Shown piece by piece: positions 61,323 to 64,000 of a stretch of 64,000 nt of DNA (its first letter is position 1; every line of letters starts with the position of its first letter). The notes beneath the pieces were generated by a model that saw only the letters and a list, made by a program, of their open reading frames with translations, made no database searches and was not told where the DNA came from. The position numbers and the translations under genes are program-made. Source of the stretch: CAVUAN01 sp963739435 (GTDB lineage Bacteria; Acidobacteriota; Thermoanaerobaculia; UBA5066; Gp7-AA6); contig CAVUAN010000025.1 in the NCBI GenBank assembly GCA_963739435.1, positions 1-64,000 on the forward strand. The letters run 5' to 3'.

Positions 61323-64000
61323 ATGATCTGCAGCTCATGCTCTGCCACGCTCCCGAACGACGCGCTCTACTGCTCCGCGTGCGGCCAGGCAGTCAGTTCC
61401 GTCTCGCAGGCGCCGACGGGTCTGGCTTCGCCCTCGGATGCGGCGGCCGCGGCGCGGCGCAGCCCCTCGTCGGTCCCCGTCGGGCGTTTGGCGTCCTCGG
61501 ACTCGATTGAGGGCGGCACGTTCGCCGCGGGCACGGTTCTGGTCGAGCGTTACCGGATCATCGGTTTGCTCGGCCGTGGCGGGATGGGCGAGGTCTATCG
61601 AGCCGACGACCTGAAGCTGGGCCAGCCCGTGGCGTTGAAGTTTCTGCCACGCGCCTTCGCCGCGGACGCGGCGCGGCGCGAGCGTTTCTTTGCCGAAGTC
61701 CGGCTCTCGCGGCAAGTTTCCCATCCCAACGTGTGCCGCGTGTACGACGTCGGCGAGATCGAAGGGCAGCACTACCTCTCGATGGAGTACGTCGACGGGG
61801 AGGACCTGGCGTCGCTCCTGCGCCGCATCGGGCGGCTGCCGCAGGACAAGGCGCTGGAGCTCTCGAGGCAACTTTGCGCGGGGCTCGCCGCGGCGCATGA
61901 CAAGAAGGTCCTTCACCGGGACTTGAAACCAGCCAACGTCATGATCGACGGCCGGGGCCGGGTGCGCATCACCGACTTCGGCCTGGCAGTCGTCACCGAG
62001 GATGGAGCGACGGAGGGCGTGCTCGCCGGGACGCCCGCATACATGGCGCCGGAGCAGCTCGCCGGCAAGGGCGCCTCGATTCGGAGCGACGTCTACTCCC
62101 TGGGCCTCGTGCTCTACGAGCTCTTCACCGGGAAGAAAGCGTTCGAGGCCGCGAATCTGGCGGAGCTGCGGAAGCAGAAGGAAGCGGCGCCGATCGCGCC
62201 CTCCCAGCTCGCCCGGGATCTCGACCCGAACGTGGAGCGGGTGATCCTGCGATGCCTCGAGAAGGACGCGGTGCGCCGTCCCGCCTCGGCGTTGCAGGTC
62301 TCGGCGGGACTGCCCAGAGGCGACCCGCTGGCCGCCGCGCTCGCGGCCGGAGAGACGCCTTCGCCCGAGATGGTCGCGGCAGCGGGAGAGTCGAGCGGCC
62401 TCGCGCCGCGCGTCGCCCTGGCTTGTCTCGCTGCCAGCCTCGCCGGCCTCGTGATCGCGGTCCTCCTCGCCGACCGCCTGAGCCTGACCGGTCGCGTGCC
62501 CTTGGACGAGTCACCCGAGACGCTCGCCATCAAGGCTCAGGAGATTGCCACGAGGTCGGGTTATGCAGCCAGGCCGTTCGACCGCGCGTCCGGGATTTCC
62601 TCGAACACCGAATACGTCGACTACGTCCGAAAGAACGACCAAACGAAGACGCGATGGAGCGACATGGAGGCCGGCCGGCCGCCTGGCGTCAGGTTCTGGT
62701 ATCGCACGAGCCCGCGGGAACTCGCACCGGGCGACGTGTTCCAAAACGACCGGGTCACGCAGGACAACCCGCCACGAATCGTTTCCGGAATGGTCCTGGT
62801 GGTCCTCGATATGAAGGGTCGGTTGCTGGATTTCGAGGCCGTGCCGCCCCAAACAGACCCGAAGGGCCCGGCGGACGCGCTCGACTGGGGGCCCCTTGTC
62901 ACCGCTGCCGGGCTCGAGATGGCGACGCTCAAGCCGGCGGGTCCGGCGTGGGTCCCCGAGGACTTTGCCGACAGCCGCGTCGCATGGACCGGCGCTTTTC
63001 CCGAGATCCCGAAGATCCCCATTCGTATCGAAGCGGCCGCCTTCCGCGGCAAGCCGATCGCATTTCACATCCTGTGGCCGTGGACGATGCCAACGCGGGA
63101 GAAAGAAACCGAAAAGACTCAGGGGCAGCAGGCTGCCAACATGATTCTTCTCGGCCTCTTCGTCACGATCCTCGTCGGCGGCATTCTCATCGCCCGCCGC
63201 AACGTGCGTCTCAACCGCGTCGACCGCCGTGGCGCCTTCCGCCTCGCGCTGTTTGTCGGCACCGCTGAACTGGCAGTCTGGGCCCTCGAGGGCACACACT
63301 TAGCCAGCTCCGACGAGTTCCGACTCTTCATCCTGGCCACCGGTCTTGCGCTCTTCTACGGCGGGCTGGTGGGAATCGTTTATCTCGCGATCGAGCCATT
63401 CGTCCGGCGCCGCTGGCCGGACGCCCTCGTCTCGTGGACCCGGGTCCTCGCGGGGCAGTTTCGGGACCCCGTCGTTGGCCGCGATGTCCTGATCGGCGCG
63501 CTCGTCGGCGTCGGTTGGACGCTCTTCCGCAGCATGAAGGAGATCATCGCAGCCAGTCTCGGCACCCCCTCGAAGCCCTATGTGCGGCTGAGCGCGCTCG
63601 AGGGCGTCCGATTCGCCGCCGCCAACAGCCTCGACGACCTCGTGGGGTCGGCATTCGCTTCGCTGGCGATCTTCTTCCTGCTGTTTCTCTTGCGCTTGAT
63701 CCTTCGCAAGGAATGGCTGGCCGCGGTAGTCCTGGTCGCCTTCTTTGCGGGGGTTAGCGTTGTTGGTTCCGAAACGCCCCTCATCGAAGCTAGCTTCTGG
63801 ACCCTTGTCTACATCAGTGTCGTCCTGGTCCTGATTCGCTATGGCATCGTGCCCTATACGATCGGGTTTTTCGTGGTGCAGATACTCCAGGAGCTTCCGA
63901 TCACCCGGCACCTCTCCGCCTGGTACGCGCCCTCCGGGGTCTTCGCCATCGCGGTCGTCGCCGGGCTCGCGATCTACGGCTTCCGGACGACACTCGAAGG
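61323..64000 (+). CDS. Zinc-ribbon Ser/Thr protein kinase with multi-pass membrane C-terminus (continues past window edge)
   Basis: At least 892 residues, open at the window end. The N-terminus is a zinc ribbon (MICSSCSATLPNDALYCSACGQ, CxxC twice). The kinase domain (about residues 70-330) has GRGGMGEVYR, VALKFLP, HRDLKPANV, DFGLAV and MAPEQ. A transmembrane segment (VALACLAASLAGLVIAVLLA) lies near residue 365. A soluble extracytoplasmic part follows, then several hydrophobic segments (ANMILLGLFVTILVGGILIA, LALFVGTAELAVWAL, LFILATGLALFYGGLVGIVYLAI, AVVLVAFFAGVSVVG). This differs from the propeller kinases at 1-5.8 kb. The polytopic C-terminus may be a sensor or an enzyme; no family is recognised. 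Confidence 0.9.
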   Translation, partial: MICSSCSATLPNDALYCSACGQAVSSVSQAPTGLASPSDAAAAARRSPSSVPVGRLASSDSIEGGTFAAGTVLVERYRIIGLLGRGGMGEVYRADDLKLGQPVALKFLPRAFAADAARRERFFAEVRLSRQVSHPNVCRVYDVGEIEGQHYLSMEYVDGEDLASLLRRIGRLPQDKALELSRQLCAGLAAAHDKKVLHRDLKPANVMIDGRGRVRITDFGLAVVTEDGATEGVLAGTPAYMAPEQLAGKGASIRSDVYSLGLVLYELFTGKKAFEAANLAELRKQKEAAPIAPSQLARDLDPNVERVILRCLEKDAVRRPASALQVSAGLPRGDPLAAALAAGETPSPEMVAAAGESSGLAPRVALACLAASLAGLVIAVLLADRLSLTGRVPLDESPETLAIKAQEIATRSGYAARPFDRASGISSNTEYVDYVRKNDQTKTRWSDMEAGRPPGVRFWYRTSPRELAPGDVFQNDRVTQDNPPRIVSGMVLVVLDMKGRLLDFEAVPPQTDPKGPADALDWGPLVTAAGLEMATLKPAGPAWVPEDFADSRVAWTGAFPEIPKIPIRIEAAAFRGKPIAFHILWPWTMPTREKETEKTQGQQAANMILLGLFVTILVGGILIARRNVRLNRVDRRGAFRLALFVGTAELAVWALEGTHLASSDEFRLFILATGLALFYGGLVGIVYLAIEPFVRRRWPDALVSWTRVLAGQFRDPVVGRDVLIGALVGVGWTLFRSMKEIIAASLGTPSKPYVRLSALEGVRFAAANSLDDLVGSAFASLAIFFLLFLLRLILRKEWLAAVVLVAFFAGVSVVGSETPLIEASFWTLVYISVVLVLIRYGIVPYTIGFFVVQILQELPITRHLSAWYAPSGVFAIAVVAGLAIYGFRTTLE

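Overview
The window is a 64 kb piece of a GC-rich bacterial chromosome. It most resembles Acidobacteriota (Thermoanaerobaculia/Holophagae-like). The grounds are several Hanks-type Ser/Thr kinases fused to TolB/WD40-like propellers, dense runs of genes with 4-base ATGA/GTGA overlaps, TPR lipoproteins and a futalosine-type UbiA/UbiX pair. This assignment is inference; no rRNA is present to test it. No insertion sequence, prophage or CRISPR array was seen.

Layout. 1-5.8 kb: three paralogous kinase genes, one cut by the window edge and one frameshifted. 5.9-10.4 kb: a four-gene cluster of a GCS2-type carboxylate-amine ligase, two ATP-grasp(-like) proteins and an M29 aminopeptidase, a candidate uncharacterised peptide or amide pathway. 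10.4-13.0 kb: rph, gerM-like and amiC-like genes. 13.3-13.65 kb: tmRNA with tag ANNSNLALAA. 13.7-19.1 kb: cutA, a secreted protein, a double CAP-domain protein, a transsulfuration pair and a zinc-ribbon protein. 19.3-24.2 kb: a cofactor operon, ubiX-ubiA-dNK-panB-panC-thiG. 24.5-25.7 kb: a ComEA-like protein and a pseudopilin. 25.8-29.7 kb: NTase, CYTH and yqeY genes, divergent from selB. 29.9-36.2 kb: a TonB-like protein, polA, a cyclodeaminase, hutI and divIVA, with many frameshifts that look like sequence errors. 36.2-44.7 kb: an expanded macromolecular-synthesis cluster, rpsU-mutS2-dnaG-rpoD-tRNA(CAT)-zinc ribbon-rnhA-yggS-yggT. 44.8-48.5 kb: a GAF-like protein and a lytic transglycosylase. 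48.5-52.2 kb: a sulfate/molybdate-type ABC importer whose ATPase carries two UspA domains. 52.2-57.3 kb: a phosphodiesterase, an ADP-forming acyl-CoA synthetase, a small lipoprotein and an F420-type reductase. 57.5-59.5 kb: tRNA-Asn and a self-contained sigma-54 module. 59.7-64 kb: a TPR lipoprotein and a membrane-bound kinase that runs off the end.

Most notable. (i) The sigma-54 module pairs an NtrC-family activator whose receiver has lost its phosphoacceptor Asp with two enhancer-like palindromes, a near-consensus -24/-12 promoter, an 82-residue single-membrane-segment protein ending in Cys-Asp, and a strong terminator. (ii) The amidoligase/peptidase cluster at 5.9-10.4 kb. (iii) A recurrent class of intergenic arrays of 7-8 bp words. 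Each locus has its own word, and several are folded as array-spacer-inverted array; one engulfs a start codon. (iv) Three further intergenic inverted-repeat elements of two other families.

Limits. Family calls come from reading motifs by eye. Frameshift positions are good to about 10 bases. Start sites are given with their reasons where they differ from the longest reading frame.
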